Assembly: GCF_021365465.1 (NCBI RefSeq)
Contig: NZ_CP089932.1
Coordinates: 4,278,001-4,342,000, forward strand
Source of the DNA: Erwinia tracheiphila
GTDB taxonomy: Bacteria; Pseudomonadota; Gammaproteobacteria; Enterobacterales; Enterobacteriaceae
DNA length: 64,000 nt
Direction of reading: 5' to 3'
Part shown: positions 1 to 7,922 of the stretch, in pieces
How positions within the stretch are numbered: position 1 is the stretch's first letter
How the letters are laid out: the number at the start of each line of letters is the position of its first letter
Made by a program: the position numbers and the translations under genes
Notes under the pieces: generated by a model
Told to the model about the DNA's origin: nothing
Database searches by the model: none
Seen by the model: the letters and a program-made list of their open reading frames with translations, nothing else

Positions 1-42
1 CTGTGACAGCCGGCGTACGGGATAATAACGTTTTGATTTTAT

Positions 43-1527
43 TTAGCATGGGAAAACCGCTTCTCCCTCATCGTTCTCCATATCATCCGTTGCAGGTTGT
101 CCGCCATCTTTCTGCTCTTCACCTGCCTTCAGGCACAGCATCAGCTCATTCAGCACCAGGGTCTTACGGGCGCGTGTCACGGCCACATACAGCAGATTGG
201 TTTCGTCCTGTCGCTCCTCTGCAGAGAGCAGCGGGTCGGTGATATCACAAAAATCCTCATTCAGTACGACGACATCCCATTCCAGCCCCTTACTGCGGTG
301 CGCGGTGGAAACCGTGACCTGCGCGTCATTTTCATGCGTCACAACCTGACGGCGCATGATGGCCAGCTTTTGCGGCAGCGGGAAATACTCATCAAGCAAC
401 CGGATGGCCTGATTCATCTCCACATCCTGTGTCGCCTTCGCAATGGAGCAATACTCCTCAAAGTCCTGGTAATCCTGACGGAGACGGGGAGACTGCATCC
501 GTTCAGGCATATCCGCAGAGAACCAGTAAAGATCCTCCAGCTCTTCCGTCTTGTACCCTTCAATACCGCCCACCCAGAAGACTTTTCTCTCCTGCAGGCT
601 GGCGGAGAGCGCGGCACCAATCACACCGGAGACCGTCCGGCTTAGAACGGCGAAATGGGGTACGTCAGCAGGCAGATGCATAATTACTTCATCATCCTCA
701 CCACTGCCGGTGACTTTCATCTCCTCCCCGGACATGGCCAGCAGCACGTTCGCCATTTGTGCGACCGCGGGGCCAAACCGGAAGCTTGTTGTCAGCCACA
801 GTCGATCAGCCTGTTCCAGCAGGGGGGAACTGAGCGCATTATCCGCGCCACGAAAGCGATAAATCTGCTGGTAGCGATCGCCAACCAGCACAACCCGACA
901 GGGCTGACTGAGGACAAAGGCACTGGTGACCGGATTGGCGTCCTGGGCCTCATCAAAAAGAATGGTGTCCCATTGACTGGCAAGATTCGGCCCTGAAAGC
1001 TGAAAAAGCTTCAGGTAGACATCATGCGTGATCGGGAAATCAGATTCGGTACGACTCACCTCATACCAGAGAACCTGTACGGCCCCCAGAATTTTATCTG
1101 CAGAGAGGCCATGACGCTCATCTTCAGCCGGCAGATGGATAATGCCGGGTTCCGGCTCTGCACTACAGAGAAACGCATTCAGCCCCGTCAGCGCCAGACG
1201 CGCCAGCGGCCAGTGACGGGTATTCAGTTTCCGGGCCACATCGGTAATACGCAGATTTGCCGTCAGCCGGTGCCTGAAATGTCGGCCGAAATGCGACCAG
1301 GCCAGTTGATGGGAGGTTTTGCACTCAACATTAAAGGGAAACTTTTGTTCGGCTTCGTCGCGGATGGCTCTGTTGTAGGCAAGGTACAACATTTTGCTGT
1401 CCGGGTTCGCCTGAGCGAATTGCACCAGTGTGGTGGTTTTACCGGTACCTGCAAACGCATTGACCACAAGCTGATTGCCCAGCCATTCGATGATGGCGTT
1501 TTGTTCTGGTGTGGTTTTCCAGCTCAT
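43..1527 (-). CDS. UvrD/Rep-like superfamily 1 DNA helicase
   Basis: Probable ATP-dependent 3'-5' DNA helicase, 494 aa. Visible SF1 motifs in order: Walker A AGTGKTTT near residue 28, DEAQD (Walker B, motif II) at 192-196, GDRYQQIYRFRGA (motif III) near 216-228, TAHRSKGLEWD (motif V) and LLYVAVTRARK (motif VI) near the C terminus. I chose the ATG at 1527 because GGAGAA lies just upstream; an in-frame ATG at 1629 would add 34 residues that show no motif. Helicases of this type are common in SPI-7-like ICEs and may serve DNA processing during transfer or replication. The helicase call is firm; its role in the ICE is inferred. Confidence 0.85.
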   Translation of the reverse strand: MSWKTTPEQNAIIEWLGNQLVVNAFAGTGKTTTLVQFAQANPDSKMLYLAYNRAIRDEAEQKFPFNVECKTSHQLAWSHFGRHFRHRLTANLRITDVARKLNTRHWPLARLALTGLNAFLCSAEPEPGIIHLPAEDERHGLSADKILGAVQVLWYEVSRTESDFPITHDVYLKLFQLSGPNLASQWDTILFDEAQDANPVTSAFVLSQPCRVVLVGDRYQQIYRFRGADNALSSPLLEQADRLWLTTSFRFGPAVAQMANVLLAMSGEEMKVTGSGEDDEVIMHLPADVPHFAVLSRTVSGVIGAALSASLQERKVFWVGGIEGYKTEELEDLYWFSADMPERMQSPRLRQDYQDFEEYCSIAKATQDVEMNQAIRLLDEYFPLPQKLAIMRRQVVTHENDAQVTVSTAHRSKGLEWDVVVLNEDFCDITDPLLSAEERQDETNLLYVAVTRARKTLVLNELMLCLKAGEEQKDGGQPATDDMENDEGEAVFPC

Positions 1528-1709
1528 TGGGTTCTCCGGGAATGACAGTTGAACACTCACACTGTCACCCGGGGGAGCCTGCGGCGAGAAAAAACCAGAT
1601 ATTCCTCTCCCGAAATAAATTTCCGGCATCCTCCTGACAGTTAAACCTTTTCCATGGTATTCGGAAGCCGCAGACTGGCGGTGTCTTTAGCACAGAGGGG
1701 AAAACTGAT

Positions 1710-2009
1710 ATGACGGCCAAACGAAAAAAATCTTTGTGGCGCATCTTTTATCGCAAAAATACAGGTGAGGACATCACCACAGAGTTGAAGTCACTCGAAG
1801 AGTGTCTTCTGGAAACTAAAAAATTAATGACGCCACAGAATTATATTATTTGCATTGAGAATAACGGTGAAAGAATTAAACGCTGGGATAGAGAAATAAT
1901 ATCAGGCTCAAACAGATGGTATTCCTGTGCTGTTGATGAGATTGAAATCCTTGGGAGGTTAATTGAAATAAATAAAATAACTACCCCACAGACTTCCCGG
2001 AAGCATTAG
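1710..2009 (+). CDS. Hypothetical protein, 99 aa
   Basis: Unrecognised small basic protein transcribed divergently from the helicase gene. The ATG has AGAGGGGA as a good Shine-Dalgarno about 8 bases upstream. The N terminus is lysine/arginine-rich, the middle has a possible helical stretch, and no membrane segment or cysteine motif is visible. Codon use is AT-rich compared with the helicase gene. It is followed by an inverted repeat at 2098-2125. It may form a small plus-strand cargo unit with the next gene. Confidence 0.6.
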   Translation: MTAKRKKSLWRIFYRKNTGEDITTELKSLEECLLETKKLMTPQNYIICIENNGERIKRWDREIISGSNRWYSCAVDEIEILGRLIEINKITTPQTSRKH

Positions 2010-2097
2010 TTACCCTCCGTTAGTCAGAGTGATGTTTTTTCACTGGTGGGGTTTCCTGTATCTCAATACATCATCCAGGCATCCGCTCACCTCTTTG

Positions 2098-2125
2098 AGT
2101 CAGGCATGAATTAACCTGCCTGACT
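2098..2125. promoter_or_regulatory. Inverted repeat between two plus-strand genes
   Basis: AGTCAGGCA and TGCCTGACT form perfect 9-bp arms around an 11-bp loop. There is no T tract on either side, so an operator or mRNA hairpin is as likely as a terminator. It lies about 30 bases before the start of the gene at 2153. Confidence 0.4.
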
Positions 2126-2152
2126 TGCAAAGTCCAGTCAGCAGAGATATGT

Positions 2153-2557
2153 ATGAATAAAACATATATCATTGACCCTAAAATTCGTGCTCTTGTTATC
2201 AGTATGAACATTTATGGTTTTGAAACCTATGCCTCATGCCAGGGACATGGATTTCCTGTCAGACAACAATATCCTTACATAGCATTCAGATCTTCGTTAT
2301 CGCATGCAATAAATCTGGCACGATTGCTCAGAAATGATGCAGAATCTGACACGCCTGAACTAATGTGGGGCTGGGAAGTGACGCCTTTGTTCAATGAAGT
2401 ATTCAGCCTTTGTTTCCGACTCTCACCAACAGCTCCCCGTCGTTATCTCTACAGATACTGGCGGGGAACCCTTGATCATGATTTCAGTAAGATCATATTA
2501 ATGCTGGAAAATACTTTTCAGAAATTCCAGCGGATTAAAAATATCAAAGTGCCATAA
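2153..2557 (+). CDS. Hypothetical protein, 134 aa
   Basis: Unrecognised protein with an early YASCQGHG stretch and many aromatic and basic residues; no signal peptide or membrane segment. The start ATG follows AGAGATATGT, a modest Shine-Dalgarno. Its last 60 bases overlap, tail to tail, the 3' end of the disrupted zinc-ribbon gene on the other strand. Such overlap is unusual, but both frames look intact over the shared stretch. Confidence 0.6.
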   Translation: MNKTYIIDPKIRALVISMNIYGFETYASCQGHGFPVRQQYPYIAFRSSLSHAINLARLLRNDAESDTPELMWGWEVTPLFNEVFSLCFRLSPTAPRRYLYRYWRGTLDHDFSKIILMLENTFQKFQRIKNIKVP

Positions 2558-2696
2558 TCCTCCGACAATAAGAAGAATCAGAGCGATAAAGACCATAAAA
2601 ATCAGATGAATCTTGTCATTAAGTCGTTTAGATCCAAAGGGATCAACTGAACCACATTGAGAACAGTTTTTTGCTGTCACACTGAGCATTTTTTCA

Positions 2697-4010
2697 GAGC
2701 CTGTAATTTAAATTGTGTATCTGCCTGTTTTTGATATCTTCATTTCGATAACGGAGACAGGTAATTATGGACGAAAAAAGACTCAAAGCCCTTGCGGCTG
2801 AACTGGCTAAGGGGCTGAAAACCGAAGCCGATCTCAACCAGTTTTCCCGCATGCTGACGAAGCTTACAGTTGAAACTGCGCTCAATGCTGAGCTGACTGA
2901 CCACATCGGACACGAAAAGAACGCACCCAAAACAGGCTCAAATACCCGCAATGGTTATTCGTCAAAAACGTTGTTGTGCGACGATGGTGAGATTGAAATC
3001 AGTACACCACGTGATCGTGAAAGCACCTTCGAACCTCAGCTTATTAAGAAAAATCAGACACGTATTACGCAGATGGACAGTCAGATCCTGTCGTTGTATG
3101 CAAAAGGCATGACCACCCGGGAGATTGTCGCCACCTTCAAAGAAATGTACGATGCGGACGTCTCACCCACGCTGATATCGAAAGTCACTGATGCGGTGAA
3201 AGAGCAGGTATCTGAGTGGCAAAACCGTCCGCTGGATGCTCTGTATCCCATTGTTTATCTTGACTGTATTGTCGTAAAAGTTCGCCACAGTGGCACTGTA
3301 ATTAACAAAGCCGTATTCCTTGCTCTGGGTATTAACACCGAAGGCCAGAAAGAATTACTGGGCATGTGGCTCGCAGAAAATGAAGGTGCGAAGTTCTGGC
3401 TCAGCGTGCTGACTGAGCTGAAGAATCGAGGTCTCCAGGATATCCTGATTGCCTGCGTGGATGGCCTTAAGGGCTTTCCGGATGCGATAAACAGCGTGTA
3501 CCCGCAGACGCATATCCAGTTGTGCATTATTCACATGGTACGCAACAGCCTGAAATACGTGTCATGGAAGGACTATAAAGCCGTTACTGGCGGTCTGAAA
3601 GCGGTTTATCAGGCTCCGACAGAAGCAGCAGCGCTGATGGCCCTGGATAAGTTCGCTGATGTCTGGGACGACAAATATCCGCAAATCAGCAAAAGCTGGC
3701 GTGCACACTGGGAAAATCTCAATACGTTCTTTGGTTATCCACCAGATATACGTAAGGCTATCTACACCACGAATGCCATCGAGTCGCTGAACAGCGTTAT
3801 CCGGGCAGCGATAAAGAAACGCAAAGTGTTCCCGACAGATGACTCAGTGCGCAAGGTGATATATCTGGCAATCCAGTCGGCCTCGAAAAAATGGAGTATG
3901 CCGATCCAGAACTGGCGGCTGGCAATGAGTCGCTTTATTATCGAGTTTGGTGACCGCCTGAGCGATCACCTTTAATACGGTGGCAGATACACAGAATTAT
4001 TTACAGGGTC
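2697..4010 (+). mobile_element. IS256-family insertion sequence, IS285-like, complete
   Basis: The element is 1314 bp. Its left end (GAGCCTGTAA...) and the reverse complement of its right end (GACCCTGTAA...) form imperfect terminal inverted repeats that both run into GTGTATCTGCC. It is flanked by a perfect 8-bp direct repeat, TTTTTTCA, at 2689-2696 and 4011-4018, the usual IS256-family target duplication. It contains one intact transposase gene. The intact duplication indicates simple transposition without later rearrangement. Confidence 0.95.
2767..3975 (+). CDS. IS256-family transposase (IS285-like)
   Basis: DDE-type transposase of 402 aa, full length for the family. The sequence closely matches my recollection of the Yersinia pestis IS285 transposase (start MDEKRLKALAAELAKG, end FIIEFGDRLSDHL). 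Family-typical stretches are PIVYLDCIVVKVR (first catalytic Asp region), IACVDGLKGFPDAI (second Asp) and YTTNAIESLNSVIR (catalytic Glu). No frameshift is seen, so the element may still be active. Confidence 0.95.
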   Translation: MDEKRLKALAAELAKGLKTEADLNQFSRMLTKLTVETALNAELTDHIGHEKNAPKTGSNTRNGYSSKTLLCDDGEIEISTPRDRESTFEPQLIKKNQTRITQMDSQILSLYAKGMTTREIVATFKEMYDADVSPTLISKVTDAVKEQVSEWQNRPLDALYPIVYLDCIVVKVRHSGTVINKAVFLALGINTEGQKELLGMWLAENEGAKFWLSVLTELKNRGLQDILIACVDGLKGFPDAINSVYPQTHIQLCIIHMVRNSLKYVSWKDYKAVTGGLKAVYQAPTEAAALMALDKFADVWDDKYPQISKSWRAHWENLNTFFGYPPDIRKAIYTTNAIESLNSVIRAAIKKRKVFPTDDSVRKVIYLAIQSASKKWSMPIQNWRLAMSRFIIEFGDRLSDHL

Positions 4011-4079
4011 TTTTTTCACAATCAACGCAAGGTCTCAAATTTTTACCCATACAATCTCCGTTTGTCTGTCATTTATCAA

Positions 4080-4775
4080 TTACTTTCTGCTTTCAAAGGG
4101 AGGTAATCCACGAAACGCATCCTCCCACTGAATATCCCGATTTGGATTATTTATTATCCGACTAATCCAGACCTCTGAGCACCCCCATCTTTCAGCCAGT
4201 GCTCTGTTAGTCCATTTTTTATCTTTCATTATTTTCTTTATATCATCTGTGGATATTCTCGTCTGACTCCATTGTTTCAGATCGTCATTTGGTACAATAA
4301 AATCGTAACCCGGATAACTGGATTCCAGAGACTCAAGCGATGTTCTTATCCATGAAGGGGACCGATTCCCTTCAAACGTAACTAAATCATAATGATTGTC
4401 GAAGTAGATAGATTTTTCCATATCATAATATTCGACCCACACCGAATGACTATTTATAAAATCCCATATTTGACTGTTGAATTCTGAACTGATACGTTGT
4501 GGACTCTTCAAAGCATCGAAAAATCCATTTTGTTTCTTAAAAGAAATAACACCATCATTAATTAACATATTAATAATGGATTCTCTTACTGCCTCAACTG
4601 CATTTGTTACCGACGTATTGTAATAGTTCAAAAGTTGTGCGCACGTGAAGATTATCAATCCATTGTAAATCTGAACTCTCATATAACAATAGCCATAATT
4701 ATTATGAAAAGCTCTGAACTGCAGAGGCAAATAAATTTTATCAAAATCATCAGTGATGCAGAATTCTACTTTCAA
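4080..4775 (-). CDS. AT-rich protein with C-terminal HTH, hypothetical
   Basis: Unrecognised 231-aa protein. The first roughly 165 residues match no family I know. The last 60 (ISTDDIKKIMKDKKWTNRALAERWG, then VWISRIINN) look like an XRE-type helix-turn-helix. The chosen start is TTG, because AGAGG sits six bases upstream. A near-perfect 20-bp palindrome lies about 25 bases upstream and could be its own operator. It is a candidate ICE regulator, but nothing shows its target. Base composition is distinctly AT-rich compared with the next gene, suggesting separate acquisition. Confidence 0.6.
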   Translation of the reverse strand: MKVEFCITDDFDKIYLPLQFRAFHNNYGYCYMRVQIYNGLIIFTCAQLLNYYNTSVTNAVEAVRESIINMLINDGVISFKKQNGFFDALKSPQRISSEFNSQIWDFINSHSVWVEYYDMEKSIYFDNHYDLVTFEGNRSPSWIRTSLESLESSYPGYDFIVPNDDLKQWSQTRISTDDIKKIMKDKKWTNRALAERWGCSEVWISRIINNPNRDIQWEDAFRGLPPFESRK

Positions 4776-4797
4776 GCGGCACCTCTAAAACAGAAAT

Positions 4798-4817
4798 GTA
4801 TAAACTATACTTTATAC
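4798..4817. promoter_or_regulatory. Near-perfect palindrome, candidate operator
   Basis: GTATAAACTATACTTTATAC is palindromic except for one mirrored pair. It lies just upstream of the TTG start of the HTH gene and is AT-rich enough to overlap a promoter. A role in autoregulation is inferred. Confidence 0.4.
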
Positions 4818-4912
4818 TTATAATCAAAAACATTAACTATGATAACTCAGAAATCCGATGCACATCACATTTTTTGGCTGTTGCAGAGCCGGTTCAATCA
4901 AATCAGCCAGGT

Positions 4913-4938
4913 AAAAAAGCGCCCCCGGGCGGGAGCGC
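4913..4938 (-). terminator. Rho-independent terminator of the ardC-block operon
   Basis: Read on the minus strand, a GC-rich stem (GCGCTCCC with GGGGGCGC, partly mismatched) is followed by six T. It lies 10 bases beyond the stop of the N6-methylase gene, the last gene of the block. Confidence 0.8.
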
Positions 4939-4948
4939 GATGGTGTAA

Positions 4949-5632
4949 TTATGCGACCTTATTTCGCTGCGAATGCAGACGAAGCGACCAGTTACCGAGA
5001 TAATGGCCCGGCGTCAGCAGTACCCGCCGCCGTTCGTCACACAATGCGTTGCCAATGACGACCTCACCGGCCACGCCGCAGAGCGATAACTGGATGTAGG
5101 CCATCCCGGCAGCGAGCGGATCGATATCCGTTGCGGAAACCCACAGATAGCGGTGTGACGCATAGCCTGCCTGGTTGAGAGCATCGGCAAAAGCCAGTAC
5201 CATGCAACCCGCACCGCAGGCGGGTTCGCTGAGGGTGATGAAAGGCTTTTCATCAAACATTGCCTTCACATCCCCCAGTTGCAGCTGAGCCATCATTCTG
5301 GCCACATCCCATGGGGTGAAGAACTGGCCGCGATACTTATCGCCCAGTTCCAGCTGCATAAACACGTTACCCAGAAAATCACAAAACCCATTCTGTAGCC
5401 CGTTAACCACATGGGCCAGCAGTTGCGCCATACGGACAATATCCGGCTTTTCATAACCACCGATTATTCGCAGATATTTACCTTCCCGCTTTTCGCTGAA
5501 ACAGAGACGGTTCTCCAGCGCAATAACGCTGCAGCTGACAAAATCTTCAAATACCTTATGGCGGTGATGATATCGTGCGGTCTGATTAAAAAGTGAGATA
5601 AACGCCTTCTCATGGTCAATAAAAACAGCCAT
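4949..5632 (-). CDS. Short N6-adenine DNA methylase-like protein lacking the NPPY motif
   Basis: Protein of 227 aa related to the M subunits of type I-like N6-adenine methylases. Visible: GQFFTP at 102-107, the SAM-binding motif EPACGAG at 136-142, and ATDIDPLA at 167-174. The chain ends 30 residues after GNAL, where the catalytic NPPF/NPPY would be expected, and none is present. It may therefore bind SAM or DNA without methylating, or work with a partner. Start: ATG at 5632, with ATGGAG upstream, just after a leader hairpin (5646-5690); an upstream in-frame start at 5659 would lie inside that hairpin. Similar short genes occur in plasmid leading regions. Last gene of the block, followed by a terminator. 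Confidence 0.75.
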   Translation of the reverse strand: MAVFIDHEKAFISLFNQTARYHHRHKVFEDFVSCSVIALENRLCFSEKREGKYLRIIGGYEKPDIVRMAQLLAHVVNGLQNGFCDFLGNVFMQLELGDKYRGQFFTPWDVARMMAQLQLGDVKAMFDEKPFITLSEPACGAGCMVLAFADALNQAGYASHRYLWVSATDIDPLAAGMAYIQLSLCGVAGEVVIGNALCDERRRVLLTPGHYLGNWSLRLHSQRNKVA

Positions 5633-5645
5633 ACGCATTCTCCAT

Positions 5646-5690
5646 AAAAAAGGGAACACGTACCCCGGGCAGGAGAACAGTGTTCCCCTG
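5646..5690 (-). promoter_or_regulatory. Leader with alternative hairpins before the N6-methylase (L1)
   Basis: On the minus strand GGGAACAC pairs with GTGTTCCC followed by TTTTTT, a terminator-like stem ending just before the Shine-Dalgarno. An earlier stem, CAGGGGAAC with GTTCTCCTG, shares the GGGAAC segment, so the two cannot form together. Confidence 0.75.
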
Positions 5691-5694
5691 AGGG

Positions 5695-5725
5695 TAAAAA
5701 AGCTGCAGCCGGTGAAGGCTGCAGC
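5695..5725 (-). terminator. Rho-independent terminator after the YubB-like gene
   Basis: On the minus strand GCTGCAGCC pairs with GGCTGCAGC around a 6-base loop, followed by TTTTTT. It lies just downstream of the gene ending at 5749 and just before leader L1, so two terminator-like stems stand in series between these genes. Confidence 0.85.
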
Positions 5726-5748
5726 GCGGTTAATTGGTCAGAAACCGG

Positions 5749-6684
5749 TTATCCACGAACTTCGCTGTAACCAGCCGTCTCTGGTCCAGGATGCGGTTGT
5801 TCACTACTGACCAGATAAAGTGCCGGTGCGGACTGTAGAGTGTCCACCGGCAACCCCGGGTGACCATCCACATGCGCCCCGAGGTCATAGCAGTCATAGC
5901 CACTGAGGCCGCTGGCCGGTTCGCTGTACGTATGCCGCACTTCACACTCAAAGAGAGCGGAAATACCGGCCACCACCTCACCTGACGGTGGATACCATGG
6001 AGAATCCAGCCGCAGCGTTAACCCGTTAGTGGCATGACGGTGGAGGTTTACATTATGCCCGGCCGGCCACTCCATACCGTAAATACGGCTGTAGAAGCTT
6101 ACCGTTGTGGATATTCCCGCCAGCAGCCCACCGGAGCCGTTAAGCTCCGTGGCCAGCCGCGTCGGAATAACCATCAGCATATCGCATGGCTGCGACCGTT
6201 CCGGGTATTCCCGCAGACGCTCCCAGCAAGCTGCTGCATCAGGCTCGTCATTCATCCCGGCCAGACCAAACCAGTCCGCATACTGCCTTTTCATCAGCAT
6301 AGCCATGATGTCCCGCGACACCTGGGGGATATTTTCCCACTTCAGCGCTCCCAGGCCGGACTGGTGATACAGCCGGTCAATCCGGCGTATGGTCTCCGTA
6401 TCCAGCGCCACGTCTTTCTGCAACAGCTCCAGCCACTGCTCAAACGCAAGGTTAGCGGCCGTTGACTGCCCGACACCGTGACGAACCAGCCCCTGAAAGG
6501 GCATATACGAGACGGTTCGCACCGGTTTCAGTATCCCCGCGCACCCTGTCAGGAACAGCTGTATGCTCTGCAGTATTGCGTGGCGGTAACGCGGCGTGTC
6601 TGCGCCATTTATCCACTGCAACAGCACATCGATACAGACAGATTTACCGGTAATTTCAAAACGGTTCTGGCACCATTCAGACAT
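5749..6684 (-). CDS. YubB/Api92-like protein (DUF1281-type)
   Basis: A 311-aa protein. The start MSEWCQNRFEITG and the general build resemble the DUF1281/Api92 (YubB) family, whose members carry a ferredoxin-like fold and occur on plasmids and ICEs. Family function is unknown. No membrane segment or catalytic motif is visible. The start follows a strong GAGGAG and leader L2. It sits between ardC and the N6-methylase, as in plasmid leading regions. The family assignment is from memory of the N-terminal pattern. Confidence 0.6.
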   Translation of the reverse strand: MSEWCQNRFEITGKSVCIDVLLQWINGADTPRYRHAILQSIQLFLTGCAGILKPVRTVSYMPFQGLVRHGVGQSTAANLAFEQWLELLQKDVALDTETIRRIDRLYHQSGLGALKWENIPQVSRDIMAMLMKRQYADWFGLAGMNDEPDAAACWERLREYPERSQPCDMLMVIPTRLATELNGSGGLLAGISTTVSFYSRIYGMEWPAGHNVNLHRHATNGLTLRLDSPWYPPSGEVVAGISALFECEVRHTYSEPASGLSGYDCYDLGAHVDGHPGLPVDTLQSAPALYLVSSEQPHPGPETAGYSEVRG

Positions 6685-6707
6685 AAGTTGATACTCCTCT
6701 TTTCAGT

Positions 6708-6781
6708 AAAAAAAGAGGGCATCATCCCGTGAGGAACAATGCCCTCACGGGAGGGTGACAATTGTATTACTGTCGTCACCC
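6708..6781 (-). promoter_or_regulatory. Leader with three hairpins before the YubB-like gene (L2)
   Basis: Clearest member of the leader set. In minus-strand order: GGGTGAC/GTCACCC (6753-6781); perfect CCCGTGAGG/CCTCACGGG (6726-6751); and GAGGGCAT/ATGCCCTC followed by seven T (6708-6746). The second and third stems share GAGG and exclude each other. The T tract ends about 10 bases before GAGGAG. Confidence 0.8.
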
Positions 6782-6791
6782 GATAGATTAA

Positions 6792-7850
6792 TTACGCGTC
6801 TTCAGCCTGACGGCCGAGTGGGGCGAGCAAATATTCCGACGCCTCCCGGGCCTGCCGGCAGGCGCTGAACAGCGCCTTTTTGTCGGATTTCAGTTTTGAC
6901 AACCAGCCGTCAACATAACTTTCATGCTGCAAATCACCGGTTATCCCGAGATGTGCGCACAGAAAGGCACTGCCGATTTCAGCTATCAGTTCCTCGAAGG
7001 CATACACCGGGTCGCCAAATTTCTTTAACGCCCGCGTTATCCCTTCACGGTTCAGTCGCTTCACATGGCCACTGGCATGTACCAGCTCGTGAAGGACCGT
7101 GGACCAGTAGTCGCCTTCAGCGTCAAACTGCGACGTCAGGGGCAGCACTATCTGGTCGGTGGCGGCGCGATAATATGCCCGGTTCTGCGGCCTGGGTGAA
7201 AACTGCACGCCGGTGGCGTTCACCACCGACAGGACCTGCTGCAGCTGTGCCGGACTGACGCCAGCGAAATCCTCCTGTGGCCGGGTGACGGTGGCAGTGC
7301 CACGCACCTGGTCGGGAAGATCAGCACACTGTTCAGTATTGAACAGCGGAAACTGGCGCAACATCGGCACCGTTTCCATCTGCGGCTTACCGTCAGCATC
7401 AAACAGCTTATTGCCGTTGCTGTCTTCAGCCTGCTTTGTCCAGTCACGATATATCACTGCAAGCGTGGCGGTTTCGCCCTTGCGAACCTGACCTCCGGCC
7501 TCCTGTGCCTGGTTGTATGTCAGCCAGCGGTCGCTGGTAAAACCGCGCTCTTCAGCCGCCAGCCACAGCAGCAGAACATTCACGCCGCTGTAGTCCCGGC
7601 CGGTAAGCGCGTTGACCGGCATCAGGGTGTTTATCCCCTGCTGCGCATTTCGCCACGGCCGTCGCCAGGGGGGTATACCGTTTTCCAGCGCGACAATGAT
7701 CCGGTCAGTGACCAGACGGTAAATATCGCCGCAGCCGGTGAGCGTCGCGACCGTTCCTGCTGCCTGGCAACGTTTGCCGGAGGAGGAGGTTTTGCGTACC
7801 GCCGGCTTTTTACAGACCGTGGCGGTGGTTTTACGGTTATTCGTTTTCAT
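6792..7850 (-). CDS. ardC: ArdC-like antirestriction protein
   Basis: A 352-aa protein with the ArdC layout: a basic N-terminal tail, a ssDNA-binding domain from about residue 40 (DRIIVALENGIPPWRRPW, then GVNVLLLWLAAEERGF), and a C-terminal zincin-like domain with HELVHASGH. ArdC proteins bind single-stranded DNA and protect incoming DNA from restriction during conjugation; the metal site is intact here. The start follows AAGGAG. It lies in a block of genes each with an attenuator-like leader, downstream of a hairpin-rich repeat. Early expression after entry fits this context but is not shown. Confidence 0.85.
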   Translation of the reverse strand: MKTNNRKTTATVCKKPAVRKTSSSGKRCQAAGTVATLTGCGDIYRLVTDRIIVALENGIPPWRRPWRNAQQGINTLMPVNALTGRDYSGVNVLLLWLAAEERGFTSDRWLTYNQAQEAGGQVRKGETATLAVIYRDWTKQAEDSNGNKLFDADGKPQMETVPMLRQFPLFNTEQCADLPDQVRGTATVTRPQEDFAGVSPAQLQQVLSVVNATGVQFSPRPQNRAYYRAATDQIVLPLTSQFDAEGDYWSTVLHELVHASGHVKRLNREGITRALKKFGDPVYAFEELIAEIGSAFLCAHLGITGDLQHESYVDGWLSKLKSDKKALFSACRQAREASEYLLAPLGRQAEDA

Positions 7851-7862
7851 GGAGCACTCCTT

Positions 7863-7907
7863 AAAACCGGCATGCCCCTCCCCTGCGGGCGTGAGGCACG
7901 CCGCAGG
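7863..7907 (-). promoter_or_regulatory. Leader with alternative hairpins before ardC (L3)
   Basis: On the minus strand CCTGCGG/CCGCAGG (7882-7907) competes with an 11-bp stem, CGGCGTGCCTC with GGGGCATGCCG, followed by GTTTT. The shared segment is CGG. The second stem ends some 8 bases before AAGGAG. Confidence 0.7.
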
Positions 7908-7922
7908 CGGGTGGAATTTAAA

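Larger units (their letters stand above)
2498..4050 (-). pseudogene. Small zinc-ribbon membrane protein split by an IS256-family insertion
   Basis: Without the IS and one copy of its 8-bp duplication, one minus-strand frame runs from an ATG at 4050 (GGAG upstream) through 4011, then from 2688 to 2498, giving about 76 aa. The rebuilt N terminus MGKNLRPCVDCEKMLSV joins a part still open at 2498-2689. Together they hold two CxxC pairs, a DPFGS stretch and one hydrophobic membrane segment, a layout seen in small zinc-ribbon proteins. The first CxxC and the native start now lie 1.3 kb away across the IS. The residual ORF could start at the ATG at 2689, but with only half the metal site and no native ribosome-binding site. 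Confidence 0.75.

Noticed and set aside
43..1629. Longer start of the helicase at 1629
   Set aside because: The ATG at 1527 has a strong Shine-Dalgarno and begins the conserved part; the extra 34 residues show no motif.
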